From NCBI GenBank assembly GCA_902558395.1, contig CACEDS010000005.1:1-64000 (forward strand): a stretch of DNA of 64,000 nt, read 5' to 3'. The notes under the pieces are model-generated. The model ran no database searches, was not told the DNA's origin, and was given only the letters and a program-made list of their open reading frames with translations. Shown in pieces: positions 45,253-54,613 of the stretch (its first letter is position 1; every line of letters begins with the position of its first letter). The DNA is from an uncultured SAR86 cluster bacterium (lineage in GTDB: Bacteria; Pseudomonadota; Gammaproteobacteria; Magnimaribacterales; D2472). The position numbers were made by a program, and so were the translations under genes.

Positions 45253-47298
45253 ATGATAAAAAAGATTGGCGGAGTGGTATTAATATTAATACTCATTCTT
45301 GGTGGTTTTATTTTCTATGGTTTATTTATTCTTGACGTAGATAAAGAACAACAAGTCCAAACGTCATTAGATGATTCTTATTATCAGGTAGCTGATTTAT
45401 TGGACACCGATTCTTTATCTATGCCTAATCCAAATAAAAATGCATATTTCGGTGATTTGCATATACATACTTCAAATTCATTTGATGCATACACATTTGG
45501 ATCTTTAAGTAATCCTGACATGGCTTATAAATTTGCTCAAGGAGAGTCAATTCCTCATCCGACTGGTTATGATATACAGCTGAGAAGGCCGCTAGATTTT
45601 TATGCGGTAACTGACCATGGTTTTTTTCTAGGACTTCTACCAACCGCTGCAGACACTAACTCTTTGTTTTCCAAATATGAGTATACAAAGCCAGTCCATA
45701 ATTTAAATGAATCTCGACCTGATGGGTTTTTAGAAGTTTTTAAAAGAGGTGGATTATTTACGGATTTTGCTAGAACAACCATCGAAGGCATCAGAAATGG
45801 CACAATTGATAATAACCTCATAGATAATGTGCAAAAAAGTGTTTGGCAAGAAACAATAAAAGCTGCTGATGATGCATACAAGCCTGGTATTTTTACAACC
45901 TTTGCAGGTTACGAATATACTTCATCTGAAGACTTATACAATAATTATCTTCATCGTAATGTGATATTTGAGGACACTAAAAATCTTCCCGATAAAATTT
46001 TTTCTAGACTTGATAGCATGAACCCCGAGCCATTATGGGAATGGATGAACGGTCTTAGAGAAAATGGTGTTGATAGTTTAGCTATTCCTCATAACTCAAA
46101 TATTTCTGGCGGCTCTGCCTTTTCTAATAATGATTTTAATGGCGGACCAATTGATGATGCTTATGCATCTAATAGGTTGCTAAATGAACCATTAGTTGAA
46201 ATAACTCAAGCCAAAGGAACCTCTGAAACTCATCCATTAATTTCAAAAAATGATGAATGGGCCTCATTTGAAACCGCTACACCACCCAGGTATCCATCAA
46301 ATGAAATGAAAAATATTAAGGGTTCATACGTAAGAAATGCATATTTGAGAGGTCTTGCAATTGAAGAAAAAGGAATTGTTAATCCATATAAATTTGGTCT
46401 TATTGGTTCTAGCGATAGTCATGTAGCTGGTGGATCATATAATGAAGAAACACATTTTTCTAAAATCGGCATGGTAGATGGCACTCCTAAGCTGAGGGGT
46501 TCAGTACCTTTTAATAAAACTTTTGGTTATATCATGAGCAAGATTCCCGGTTCTGAATCAGAAGAAGTTTCTCGAGGAATGGCAAGTCTTATGAAATATG
46601 TTGATAATAATTATTATCTCAACGCAGGAGACCGAGTTATATATTTTGGTGCCTCTGGACTTGCAGGTGTTTGGGCTGAAGAGAATACAAGGGAGTCAAT
46701 TTTTGCTGCTTTCAGAAAAAAAGAAACCTTTGCAACATCAGGTCCTAGAATCAAGGTGAGATTTTTTGGTGGCTATGATTTAGAGAATTATAGTCTTTCA
46801 GATGAAAATCTCATTAGAAAGGCTTATTCATTGAGCACACCTATGGGCGGTGATCTTATTACAGATAATCAAATCAGTCCAACATTTTTAATTTGGGCAG
46901 TTTCAGATCCACTTAGTAATAAATTACAAAGATCTCAAGTAGTTAAAGGATGGGTCGAAAACGGAGTCCATAATGAAAAGGTTTTTGATGTAGCATGTTC
47001 AGATGGTTTGAAGATTAATCCAATAACTCATCGTTGTCCAGACAATGGAGCAGAAGTTAATCTTAATGACTGTTCAACTACAGCAAACATAGGCGCATCA
47101 GAGCTTAAAACCTTCTGGAAAGATCCAGAATTTAATTCTGATATGAATGCTTTTTATTATGTTCGTGTTATAGAAAATCCATCATGCAGATGGTCAACTT
47201 GGGATGCTGTTAGAAACGGGGAGAAACCAAGATCTGATATTGATTCAGTTATTCAAGAAAGGGCTTGGTCCTCACCAATTTGGATTAAATCAAGTTAG
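45253..47298 (+). CDS. DUF3604 protein, copy 1
   Basis: 681 residues. An N-terminal membrane anchor or signal (about 5-27) is followed by the PHP-like DUF3604 domain: YFGDLHIHTSNSFDAYTFG near 63-80 (HxH metal pair), FYAVTDHGFFLG near 117, LHRNVIF, and GLIGSSDSHVAGG near 380, all candidate metal ligands. The C-terminal region has a conserved Cys-rich patch (ACSDGL, HRCPDNG). It shares this architecture with the adjacent paralogue. Predicted envelope-located metal-dependent hydrolase; substrate unknown. Confidence 0.85.
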   Translation: MIKKIGGVVLILILILGGFIFYGLFILDVDKEQQVQTSLDDSYYQVADLLDTDSLSMPNPNKNAYFGDLHIHTSNSFDAYTFGSLSNPDMAYKFAQGESIPHPTGYDIQLRRPLDFYAVTDHGFFLGLLPTAADTNSLFSKYEYTKPVHNLNESRPDGFLEVFKRGGLFTDFARTTIEGIRNGTIDNNLIDNVQKSVWQETIKAADDAYKPGIFTTFAGYEYTSSEDLYNNYLHRNVIFEDTKNLPDKIFSRLDSMNPEPLWEWMNGLRENGVDSLAIPHNSNISGGSAFSNNDFNGGPIDDAYASNRLLNEPLVEITQAKGTSETHPLISKNDEWASFETATPPRYPSNEMKNIKGSYVRNAYLRGLAIEEKGIVNPYKFGLIGSSDSHVAGGSYNEETHFSKIGMVDGTPKLRGSVPFNKTFGYIMSKIPGSESEEVSRGMASLMKYVDNNYYLNAGDRVIYFGASGLAGVWAEENTRESIFAAFRKKETFATSGPRIKVRFFGGYDLENYSLSDENLIRKAYSLSTPMGGDLITDNQISPTFLIWAVSDPLSNKLQRSQVVKGWVENGVHNEKVFDVACSDGLKINPITHRCPDNGAEVNLNDCSTTANIGASELKTFWKDPEFNSDMNAFYYVRVIENPSCRWSTWDAVRNGEKPRSDIDSVIQERAWSSPIWIKSS

Positions 47299-47300
47299 TA

Positions 47301-47324
47301 TGATTGTGCATTTGAGCATAATCA
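47301..47324 (+). repeat. inverted repeat between the DUF3604 paralogues
   Basis: TGATTGTGC / GCATAATCA (one G-U pair) with a 6-nt loop, 2 nt after the first DUF3604 stop. There is no T tract, so it is more likely an RNA-stability or processing hairpin than a terminator. The nearby AATCAAT/ATTGATT pair offers an alternative fold. Confidence 0.4.
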
Positions 47325-47398
47325 ATCTACACTTATATTGATTGACTATAGATAGTTGAGTTGATTTAATTAATTTATATATATTTGGGGAGAAAATA

Positions 47399-49549
47399 AT
47401 GAAATCAATGTTTATAAAGCTCTTAATAGCTATACCAGTAATCTATTTAGCTTTATTTGTTGGTTTATGGTCATCAGTAACTGATTCCAGGCCAATGCTT
47501 AGCTTGTTAGATCTGATGAGATCAGATAGCGCTACTGAAATTGTTGATTTTTCATCTGATGAGGAAAAATCGTCCAAGCCAAAACCAAAACCTAATAAAG
47601 ATAGAAATCCCTATTATGGCGATCTTCACGTTCACACCAAGCATTCTTTTGATGCCTATATATTTGGTGTCACAGCAACACCTAACGATGCATATAGGTA
47701 CGCTAAAGGAGAGGGAATTATGCATCCCATGGGATATGAGATGAAATTACAAGAACCATTAGATTTTTATTCAGTAACTGATCATGGTTTCTTTATGGGT
47801 ATGTTGAATGCTTGGGCAGACACCTCAACTGATATCTCTCAAAAAGATTTTGCTAAACCTTTTCATGACTTAAATGAAATAGAAAATATAACACCTGAAT
47901 CTGCTGGACCAAGATCGGCATTATTTAGCTCAATTCTTGGGGGCACTATTACACAAACTTATTCAGATTTAAGCCCTAACGTAATGAAGGCTTGGTTTAC
48001 AAAAAATACTCAAGCTGCCTTGAGGTCATTTGATTATGAAATTCATAAATCAGCTTGGGAAGATGTAGCTAAAGCAGCTAATGAACATAATGATCCAGGT
48101 CATTTCACAACATTTATTGGATATGAATTTACAACCTCAACAAATATTGAGGGCGGTAACTTACATAGAAATGTTATTTTTAATTCATCAAAGGCACCTA
48201 TTAGACCTTGGACAAGAATAGATTCAATAAATCCAGAGGATTTATGGACGTGGCAAGATAAATTACGAGATAAAGGTGTTGATACTGTTTCAATACCTCA
48301 TAATCCAAATGGATCAAATGGCCAAATGTTTGAAATGGAGACATTTTATTCCGATCCAATTAATAGAGAATATGCTGAAAAAAGAATGAGAAATGAGCCT
48401 ATAGTTGAGGTTACTCAAGTAAAAGGTACTTCAGAGACGCATCCTTTACTTTCACCAGATGATGAATGGGCTGATTTTGAAATAATGGATGTAAGAGTGG
48501 GAAGTAGGCCGCCAACCTACAGTAGGCCTTCTGGTAGTTATGTTAGAGAAGCTTATTTAAACGGATTAACATTAGAATTTACCAAGCAAGGTAATCCTTA
48601 TAAATTTGGTTTAATCGGTTCTTCTGATACACATACTGGTGCTGGTGCTTTCGATGAATCAAATTATTGGTCTAAGGTTGGTATTCTTGATGGTGATCCT
48701 GAAAATAGAGGGTCTGCACCTCTTGCTCCAGAGAACCTAGAGTTGATGGACAACTACATGAGGGCATTTAATCAACCACGAAGTACCGTTAGCTTAGAGC
48801 AAGGCGAATATGCAAATACAGGTTTTACTCAATGGGGCGCGTCAGGTTTAGCTGCTGTTTGGGCAGAAGAAAATACCAGAGACTCAATATTTAAAGCCTT
48901 TAAAAGAAAAGAAACCTTTGCAACAACAGGAACTCGTATTGCAGTTCGATTCTTTGGTGGTTTTAACTTATCAAGTATAGATCTAAACTCTGAGATGCTT
49001 GTTAGTCAAGCCTATCAAAACGGAGTAACTATGGGTTCTGATCTAGTAGGTGATGGTGATAAAACACCTGAATTTATTGTTTGGGCACAAAGAGATAAAA
49101 ATGGTGCTCCGCTTCAAAGAGTGCAAATCATAAAGGGTTGGATTGATGCAGCGGGTAGAACTTATGAAAAAGTTTATGATGTTGTGTGTTCTGATGGTCT
49201 TCAAGTTGATCCTGTAACAAACAGATGCCCCGATAATGGAGCTAAAGTAAATATCAACGATTGTTCTATAACTCAAAATATTGGCTCGTCAGAATTGAAA
49301 GCAAATTGGATTGATCCAGATTTTGATAATGAAACTAAGTCTTTTTATTATGCAAGAGTACTAGAAAATCCTACCTGTAGATGGAGTACATGGGATGCAA
49401 TAAGTAGAGGCTTTAAACCAAGAGAAGATTTACATGATACTATTCAAGAAAGAGCTTGGTCATCACCGATATGGTACATTCCACCAGCAAGTGATGTTGA
49501 TGTCGTTCCTCTTGGGGGAACAGTAAGAATGATTAATTTAAGTACTTAA
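47399..49549 (+). CDS. DUF3604 protein, copy 2
   Basis: 716 residues, paralogous to the previous gene over its full length: N-terminal membrane segment (about 5-25), a lysine/proline-rich linker (KPKPKPNK near 60), YYGDLHVHTKHSFDAYIFG, FYSVTDHGFFMG, LHRNVIF, GLIGSSDTHTGAG, and the cysteine pairs VVCSDGL and NRCPDNG near the C-terminus. A strong ribosome site (GGGGAG) precedes the ATG. Probable product of tandem duplication followed by divergence. It leads into the parvulin gene after 23 nt. Confidence 0.85.
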   Translation: MKSMFIKLLIAIPVIYLALFVGLWSSVTDSRPMLSLLDLMRSDSATEIVDFSSDEEKSSKPKPKPNKDRNPYYGDLHVHTKHSFDAYIFGVTATPNDAYRYAKGEGIMHPMGYEMKLQEPLDFYSVTDHGFFMGMLNAWADTSTDISQKDFAKPFHDLNEIENITPESAGPRSALFSSILGGTITQTYSDLSPNVMKAWFTKNTQAALRSFDYEIHKSAWEDVAKAANEHNDPGHFTTFIGYEFTTSTNIEGGNLHRNVIFNSSKAPIRPWTRIDSINPEDLWTWQDKLRDKGVDTVSIPHNPNGSNGQMFEMETFYSDPINREYAEKRMRNEPIVEVTQVKGTSETHPLLSPDDEWADFEIMDVRVGSRPPTYSRPSGSYVREAYLNGLTLEFTKQGNPYKFGLIGSSDTHTGAGAFDESNYWSKVGILDGDPENRGSAPLAPENLELMDNYMRAFNQPRSTVSLEQGEYANTGFTQWGASGLAAVWAEENTRDSIFKAFKRKETFATTGTRIAVRFFGGFNLSSIDLNSEMLVSQAYQNGVTMGSDLVGDGDKTPEFIVWAQRDKNGAPLQRVQIIKGWIDAAGRTYEKVYDVVCSDGLQVDPVTNRCPDNGAKVNINDCSITQNIGSSELKANWIDPDFDNETKSFYYARVLENPTCRWSTWDAISRGFKPREDLHDTIQERAWSSPIWYIPPASDVDVVPLGGTVRMINLST

Positions 49550-49572
49550 ATTTAATAATCTTAGACGATAAA

Positions 49573-50367
49573 TTGAAATACAAAGTTTTAATATTTTTTA
49601 TTATTGGAATTTGTTTGTATCTGGTTGATACAGCAATGAGTGCTGATGAAGATAAAAATATATTTGTCTCAGACCAAGAGATCCTTAGTTTAATTAGCGC
49701 ATGGAAATCACAGGTTGGCAGAGATCCAACTGATGATGAGCTAGCAAGAATAATTAATAATTTAATTGATGAGGAAATTCTCTATAGAGAAGCACTCCTT
49801 TTAGGATTAGATCAAGAAGATACTATTATCAAAAGGAGGCTTGCTCAAAAGATCTCATTTTTAAAAGAAGAATCCATTCCTGAGATTCCAACTACTGAAG
49901 AACTGAAAAAGTATTATGAAAATAATAAAGAAAAGTACTATATCGAACCTTCTTTTACATTCACTCATTATTATTTTTCAGAAAACAACAATTCACTTGA
50001 AAGGTCTCAACAAGCTATAAAAGCTCTTCAAGATAATACCAAAGTTAAATCTGATCCATTTTATTTGGGTAAAACTTTTGCAAACGAACCATTGAGAAAT
50101 ATAAATACTAATTTTGGCAAAACTTTTAGTAAAGAATTAATAGAAGCAGATCTCAATCAATGGAATGGTCCATTTGAATCCACTTACGGACATCATATTG
50201 TTTATGTAAACTCTGTTAACCAAGGTTACATTCCTGAAATTGAAGAGGTATTAAGACAGGTAGAGGTTGATTTCTTGCAAATAAAAAGAGAGCAAGCAGT
50301 AAAAGTTTTTTTAAATAATATCAGATCGGAATACACAATTTTTATAAATCCAGATCTTAAATTTTAA
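49573..50367 (+). CDS. parvulin-type peptidyl-prolyl isomerase (PpiC family), envelope-located
   Basis: 264 residues with an N-terminal signal/anchor (about 5-23), a helical chaperone-like region (about 30-105) and a PpiC domain (about 115-235) that includes NQWNGPFESTYGHHIVYV. The gene starts with TTG at 49573, since no ATG lies before the signal sequence. It overlaps the HupE-like gene by 1 bp. Clusters of DUF3604, this isomerase and HupE/UreJ-like proteins recur in marine bacteria, suggesting that it folds or matures an exported partner. Confidence 0.8.
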   Translation: MKYKVLIFFIIGICLYLVDTAMSADEDKNIFVSDQEILSLISAWKSQVGRDPTDDELARIINNLIDEEILYREALLLGLDQEDTIIKRRLAQKISFLKEESIPEIPTTEELKKYYENNKEKYYIEPSFTFTHYYFSENNNSLERSQQAIKALQDNTKVKSDPFYLGKTFANEPLRNINTNFGKTFSKELIEADLNQWNGPFESTYGHHIVYVNSVNQGYIPEIEEVLRQVEVDFLQIKREQAVKVFLNNIRSEYTIFINPDLKF

Positions 50368-51317
50368 TGAAAAAATTATTATCTTTTTTTCTTTTAATTA
50401 GCTCTTTTAATCTTTTATCTCATGAATTTAATCCGGCTCATTTAATCATAGATCAGTCTAATAATAACCAAAGCTCTTATGATGCTACTTGGATGTATCC
50501 GGTTAAAAATATAGGAAAAAGAGCTGATGTTATCTTTCCAGATATATGCATTCCAACAGGCTCAGATCCATTTGTGCAAGGGAAGTATATTATTGAAAAA
50601 ATTTCACTTGAATGTAGTGAGCCTATTAAAGGCAGATTTATAGAGATTATTAATTTAAGTGTTTTAACCGATGCATTAGTTACTATAAATTTTAAAGAAG
50701 ATACCTTTGAGGGGTTGGTTAATGTTCAAAGAAATAAATTAGAAATCCCATTAGTTGAACAATATTATCCAACAGCATATTTATATCTCGGAGTTGGTCA
50801 TTTATTTGACGGACTTGATCATATTTTATTTATATTTGGTTTATTGTTTTGTATTAGCGGTCTAGTAAATATTATTAAAACCATAACTGCATTTACAGTC
50901 GCTCACAGCATTACTTTAGGTCTTTCTGTCTTCGACCTCATTTATTTACCTCAAGGCACGGTAGAAGCTCTTATTGCGCTGACAATTGTATATTTAGCGT
51001 TAGAAATTAATGACAGTGATAAACAGCTTAAAACTCCCTGGGTAATGGCTTTTAGCTTTGGCTTACTTCATGGTTTAGGTTTTGCAGGAGCATTAAGCGA
51101 TATAGGGATTGCCAACGATCAAATGCTATTATCATTACTGTTTTTTAATATTGGTATTGAATTAGCCCAAATAGCACTTATCCCAATTCCTCTAATATTG
51201 ATTTATGTTGCTTCAAAGATTAATTTTGAGAACTATCTGCAAATAACAGCAAGTTTATGTATAGGTGGAATGGGTTTTTATTGGTTTATAGACCGTGTAA
51301 TTGGTATCATTCTTTAA
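50367..51317 (+). CDS. HupE/UreJ-like membrane protein
   Basis: 316 residues. A signal peptide (about 1-18) is followed by an extracytoplasmic domain (about 20-125) and a C-terminal membrane domain of six or seven helices with YLYLGVGHLFDGLDHILFIFG near 135-155 and FTVAHSITLGLSVF near 180, which are the HupE/UreJ_2 signatures. The conserved His/Asp residues in membrane helices suggest metal-ion (nickel, cobalt or similar) passage, but no urease or hydrogenase genes are present. It is coupled to the isomerase. Confidence 0.85.
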   Translation: MKKLLSFFLLISSFNLLSHEFNPAHLIIDQSNNNQSSYDATWMYPVKNIGKRADVIFPDICIPTGSDPFVQGKYIIEKISLECSEPIKGRFIEIINLSVLTDALVTINFKEDTFEGLVNVQRNKLEIPLVEQYYPTAYLYLGVGHLFDGLDHILFIFGLLFCISGLVNIIKTITAFTVAHSITLGLSVFDLIYLPQGTVEALIALTIVYLALEINDSDKQLKTPWVMAFSFGLLHGLGFAGALSDIGIANDQMLLSLLFFNIGIELAQIALIPIPLILIYVASKINFENYLQITASLCIGGMGFYWFIDRVIGIIL

Positions 51318-51339
51318 TAATTTCTGAATAGTTAAGAAA

Positions 51340-52539
51340 ATGCTTAATTTTTCAAACACAAATGTTCTTCTTTGCGTTACTGGTGGTATAGCTGCATACA
51401 AGTCTGCAGAAATTATTCGCTTATTTAAAAAAGATGGAGCGGATGTAAGAGTTATAATGACAGAATCAGCAAAGGAGTTTATAACTCCCTTAACTCTTCA
51501 AGCTGTTTCTGGAAATGAGATACATGATTCGTTATTAGACGTTAAAGCTGAATCTGCAATGGGCCATATAGAATTAGCTAAATGGGCAGATATTATTTTA
51601 ATTGCTCCTTGCACGGCAGAATCTTTAGCGAAGATAACTCACGGTAGAGCAGACGATTTAATGGGATCTGTAATTCTAGCTTCTAATGCAACTTCGTACA
51701 TAGCACCTGCAATGAATACAACTATGTGGCTCGATAAAAGTACCCAAGAAAATTTTCGAACGCTTGTATCTAGAGGTATAAATTTTATTGGTCCAGATGA
51801 AGGAGAGCAAGCTTGTGGTGATGTAGGACCTGGAAGACTTGTTGAGCCTGAAAAGATAATTGAGTTAATTAAGTCTGATTTACATAAAGGTCCTTTGTCT
51901 GGAAAAACTATAACTATTACTGCCGGCCCAACAAGAGAACAAATAGATCCAGTGAGATATATATCAAATAATAGCTCAGGAAAAATGGGTTACGCTCTTG
52001 CAGAGGCAGCAAAGCTTCAAGGCGCAAATGTGAATCTTGTTAGCGGTCCTGTATCTTTAACAGCAAACAGAGGAATAAATTTATTTAAAATTAATTCTGC
52101 TGCTGAAATGCTTAATAAGGTTTTTGAATGTATGGAATCATCTGATATTTTCATATCTTGCGCAGCTGTTGCTGATTTCAAACCAGCTAATTATTCAGAC
52201 ACAAAAATTAAGAAAGAAGAGTCAGAAAATCTTGAAATTAATTTAGAAAAAAATCATGACATTTTGTCTGAGGTTTCTAAACGTCATAATTCAGCTTACA
52301 TTGTTGGATTTGCTGCGGAAACTTCGAATGTAAATGATAATGCAAGCAAAAAATTAAATTCAAAAAATCTTAATATGATTATTTCTAATGACGTATCAGA
52401 TAAAACTATAGGTTTTGATTCGGATGATAATGAGGTCCATGTTATTACAAAAAATGAAACTATTTTTCTTAAAAAAGATAAAAAAATTAAAATTGCTCGT
52501 GAAATATTAAATATAATCGCTCTAAATATTAAATCTTAA
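51340..52539 (+). CDS. coaBC: bifunctional phosphopantothenoylcysteine decarboxylase/synthetase
   Basis: Two steps of coenzyme A synthesis. The N-terminal CoaC flavoprotein domain (about 1-180) has GGIAAYKSAEIIRLF, PAMNTTMW and ACGDVGPGRLVEP. The C-terminal CoaB domain (about 185-399) has TAGPTREQIDPVRYISN, AAVADFKP and the conserved lysine region KIKKEES. 399 residues, normal length. First gene of a pantothenate/CoA block; panB starts 2 nt after. Confidence 0.96.
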   Translation: MLNFSNTNVLLCVTGGIAAYKSAEIIRLFKKDGADVRVIMTESAKEFITPLTLQAVSGNEIHDSLLDVKAESAMGHIELAKWADIILIAPCTAESLAKITHGRADDLMGSVILASNATSYIAPAMNTTMWLDKSTQENFRTLVSRGINFIGPDEGEQACGDVGPGRLVEPEKIIELIKSDLHKGPLSGKTITITAGPTREQIDPVRYISNNSSGKMGYALAEAAKLQGANVNLVSGPVSLTANRGINLFKINSAAEMLNKVFECMESSDIFISCAAVADFKPANYSDTKIKKEESENLEINLEKNHDILSEVSKRHNSAYIVGFAAETSNVNDNASKKLNSKNLNMIISNDVSDKTIGFDSDDNEVHVITKNETIFLKKDKKIKIAREILNIIALNIKS

Positions 52540-52541
52540 CT

Positions 52542-53357
52542 ATGTCAGCTCAATCGGATAAAAAACAAACTACGTTATCTTCATTAAAAAAGATGAAAGA
52601 TCAGGGGGAAAAATTTACTTGCTTAACATCCTACGAATCGACACTAACGTCAAAAATATGTGATGCAGGAGTGGATGTTGTCCTTGTTGGTGATAGTCTT
52701 GGTATGGTTATTCAAGGCCATGACAGTACATTACCTGTAACAATGGATCAGCTGATTTATCACTTAGAATGTGTGGTTAAAGGCAATAAAGGGGCTCATA
52801 TAATGGCGGATATGCCGTTTATGAGTTATGCAACTGATGATATGGGTCTTGAGAATGCAAAAAGGCTCATGCAAGCAGGAGCAAATTCAATAAAAATTGA
52901 AGGCGGAGAGTGGATTTCTAAAATGGCATCTATGCTAGCGGATAGAGGAATACCTGTATGTGCTCACATGGGGCTAACACCTCAGGCTATAAATAGAATA
53001 GGTGGTAACTTTGTTCAAGGCAGAAACCCTGAAAAACATGAATTGATTATTAATGAAGCTAAATCTCTAGAAGAAGCTGGAGCTTCATTATTACTTCTTG
53101 AATGCGTACCAGATGGATTAACTAAATTAATCATGAATGAGATATCAATTCCTGTAATTGGTATTGGTGCCGGATCAGCAACTGATGGTCAGGTAATGGT
53201 TGTGCATGATTTGCTCGGTATTTCATGCTTAGATAAATTGCCAAAATTTGTTAAAAACTTTATGGAAGACTCTAGTTCAATTCAAGAAGCTCTAGCTAAT
53301 TATGTTAAAGAGGTAAAATCTGGAAATTTTCCTGCGAAAAAGCATACTTTTTATTAA
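52542..53357 (+). CDS. panB: ketopantoate hydroxymethyltransferase
   Basis: Makes ketopantoate from 2-oxoisovalerate and methylene-THF. 271 residues: LTSYESTLTSKICDAGVDVVLVGDSLGM near 27-54 with the metal-binding Asp, VCAHMGLTPQ near 139, ASLLLLECVP near 179 with the catalytic glutamate, and IGIGAGSATDGQVMVVHDLLG. Standard length and order. Between coaBC and panC. Confidence 0.97.
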   Translation: MSAQSDKKQTTLSSLKKMKDQGEKFTCLTSYESTLTSKICDAGVDVVLVGDSLGMVIQGHDSTLPVTMDQLIYHLECVVKGNKGAHIMADMPFMSYATDDMGLENAKRLMQAGANSIKIEGGEWISKMASMLADRGIPVCAHMGLTPQAINRIGGNFVQGRNPEKHELIINEAKSLEEAGASLLLLECVPDGLTKLIMNEISIPVIGIGAGSATDGQVMVVHDLLGISCLDKLPKFVKNFMEDSSSIQEALANYVKEVKSGNFPAKKHTFY

Positions 53358-53363
53358 GATATA

Positions 53364-54176
53364 TTGAAAATTATAACCGAATATCAACAATTTAAAGAAT
53401 TTAGAAGCACTATTGAATCAATTTCATTTGTCCCAACAATGGGAAATTTACATAAAGGTCATATGACACTAATTGATAAGGCAAGATCCTATGATTCTCA
53501 TGTGACTGCTTCAATATTTATTAACCCGCTTCAGTTTAACGACGCTAGCGATTTTAATAATTATCCTAAATCTTTAGATGATGATATTGCTCTTTTATCT
53601 AAGCATGGTTGTGATTCTGTTTTTATTCCAGATTCTTCAATACTTGATAACATTAAAGAGATAAAAGCACCTGATACAGCCTTATATCTCTGTGGAATGA
53701 ATAGACCGGGCCACTTTGATGGGGTTTTAACTATTGTTAATAAATTATTTGAAATAACGAAACCTACTAGATCATTTTTTGGTAAGAAAGATTTTCAGCA
53801 ATTAACTCTAATAAAGAATTTTGTTATCGAAAATAATCTACCTATAGAAATTATAAGTGTGGAGACTGTAAGAGAGCTAAATGGATTAGCAATGTCATCT
53901 AGAAACAATAGACTATCTGAATCTGATAGAAAAAAGGCCTCTAAACTTTATGAAACTCTTTCTTCAATCAAAGACAATTCAAGTAACTTGTCTAATGAAA
54001 TCATTAAGAGCCATAAAGATGAGTTAACAAAAAAAGGTTTTGACGTTGATTATTTATCAGTTTGCGATCCGATAAGTTTAAAGGATCTCGAAGACTTTAA
54101 TTCGAAGCCATTTTTGGTTGCTATTGCCGCATCTATTAGTGGAATTAGGCTCATCGATAATATATTAATTGACTAG
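53364..54176 (+). CDS. panC: pantothenate synthetase
   Basis: Joins pantoate and beta-alanine with ATP. 270 residues: FVPTMGNLHKGHMTLID near 22-38 (the HxGH site), FINPLQFN, NRPGHFDGVLTIV, FFGKKDFQQL and MSSRNNRLS (KMSKS-like). The gene begins with TTG at 53364, since no other start fits; it is 6 nt after panB. Confidence 0.95.
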   Translation: MKIITEYQQFKEFRSTIESISFVPTMGNLHKGHMTLIDKARSYDSHVTASIFINPLQFNDASDFNNYPKSLDDDIALLSKHGCDSVFIPDSSILDNIKEIKAPDTALYLCGMNRPGHFDGVLTIVNKLFEITKPTRSFFGKKDFQQLTLIKNFVIENNLPIEIISVETVRELNGLAMSSRNNRLSESDRKKASKLYETLSSIKDNSSNLSNEIIKSHKDELTKKGFDVDYLSVCDPISLKDLEDFNSKPFLVAIAASISGIRLIDNILID

Positions 54177-54223
54177 CTATATCCTTTAAATATCCTAAAT
54201 AATTACTTATACTTCGCATCGTT

Positions 54224-54613
54224 ATGTTAAAAACATTACTCAAATCAAAGCTACATCGTATCAACGTCACTCAAGTTGAGCTTGACTATGAGGGCTCGTG
54301 TGCTGTTGACCAAGACTTTTTAGATGCTGCAGGGATGCAGGAATATGAGAGAGTAGATGTATACAATGTAACAAATGGCGAAAGATTTTCAACATATCTA
54401 ATATTAGCTGAGCCAGGATCAAAGACTTTATCAGTTAATGGTGCGGCAGCTCACAAAGTATCCTTAAATGATATTGTTATAATATGTACATATGGCGAAT
54501 TTGATGAAGCTGAATCAGCTAAACATAAACCAACTCTTGTTTACTTCGATAAAGAAAATAATGTAACTGGAATTAAAAATTCAATTCCACAACAAAAACT
54601 TCATTCTGTCTAA
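54224..54613 (+). CDS. panD: aspartate 1-decarboxylase (pyruvoyl)
   Basis: Makes beta-alanine for pantothenate. 129 residues. The self-cleavage site is Gly24-Ser25 in YEGSC, with Lys9, Arg54 and Tyr58 at the known catalytic positions. A TATACT hexamer 10 nt upstream suggests its own promoter with a very short leader. The last codons overlap the start of the downstream beta-lactamase-fold gene. Confidence 0.96.
   Translation: MLKTLLKSKLHRINVTQVELDYEGSCAVDQDFLDAAGMQEYERVDVYNVTNGERFSTYLILAEPGSKTLSVNGAAAHKVSLNDIVIICTYGEFDEAESAKHKPTLVYFDKENNVTGIKNSIPQQKLHSV

Noticed and set aside
50367..51317. Urease or hydrogenase accessory gene
   Set aside because: The HupE/UreJ family name suggests this, but no urease or hydrogenase gene lies within the window.
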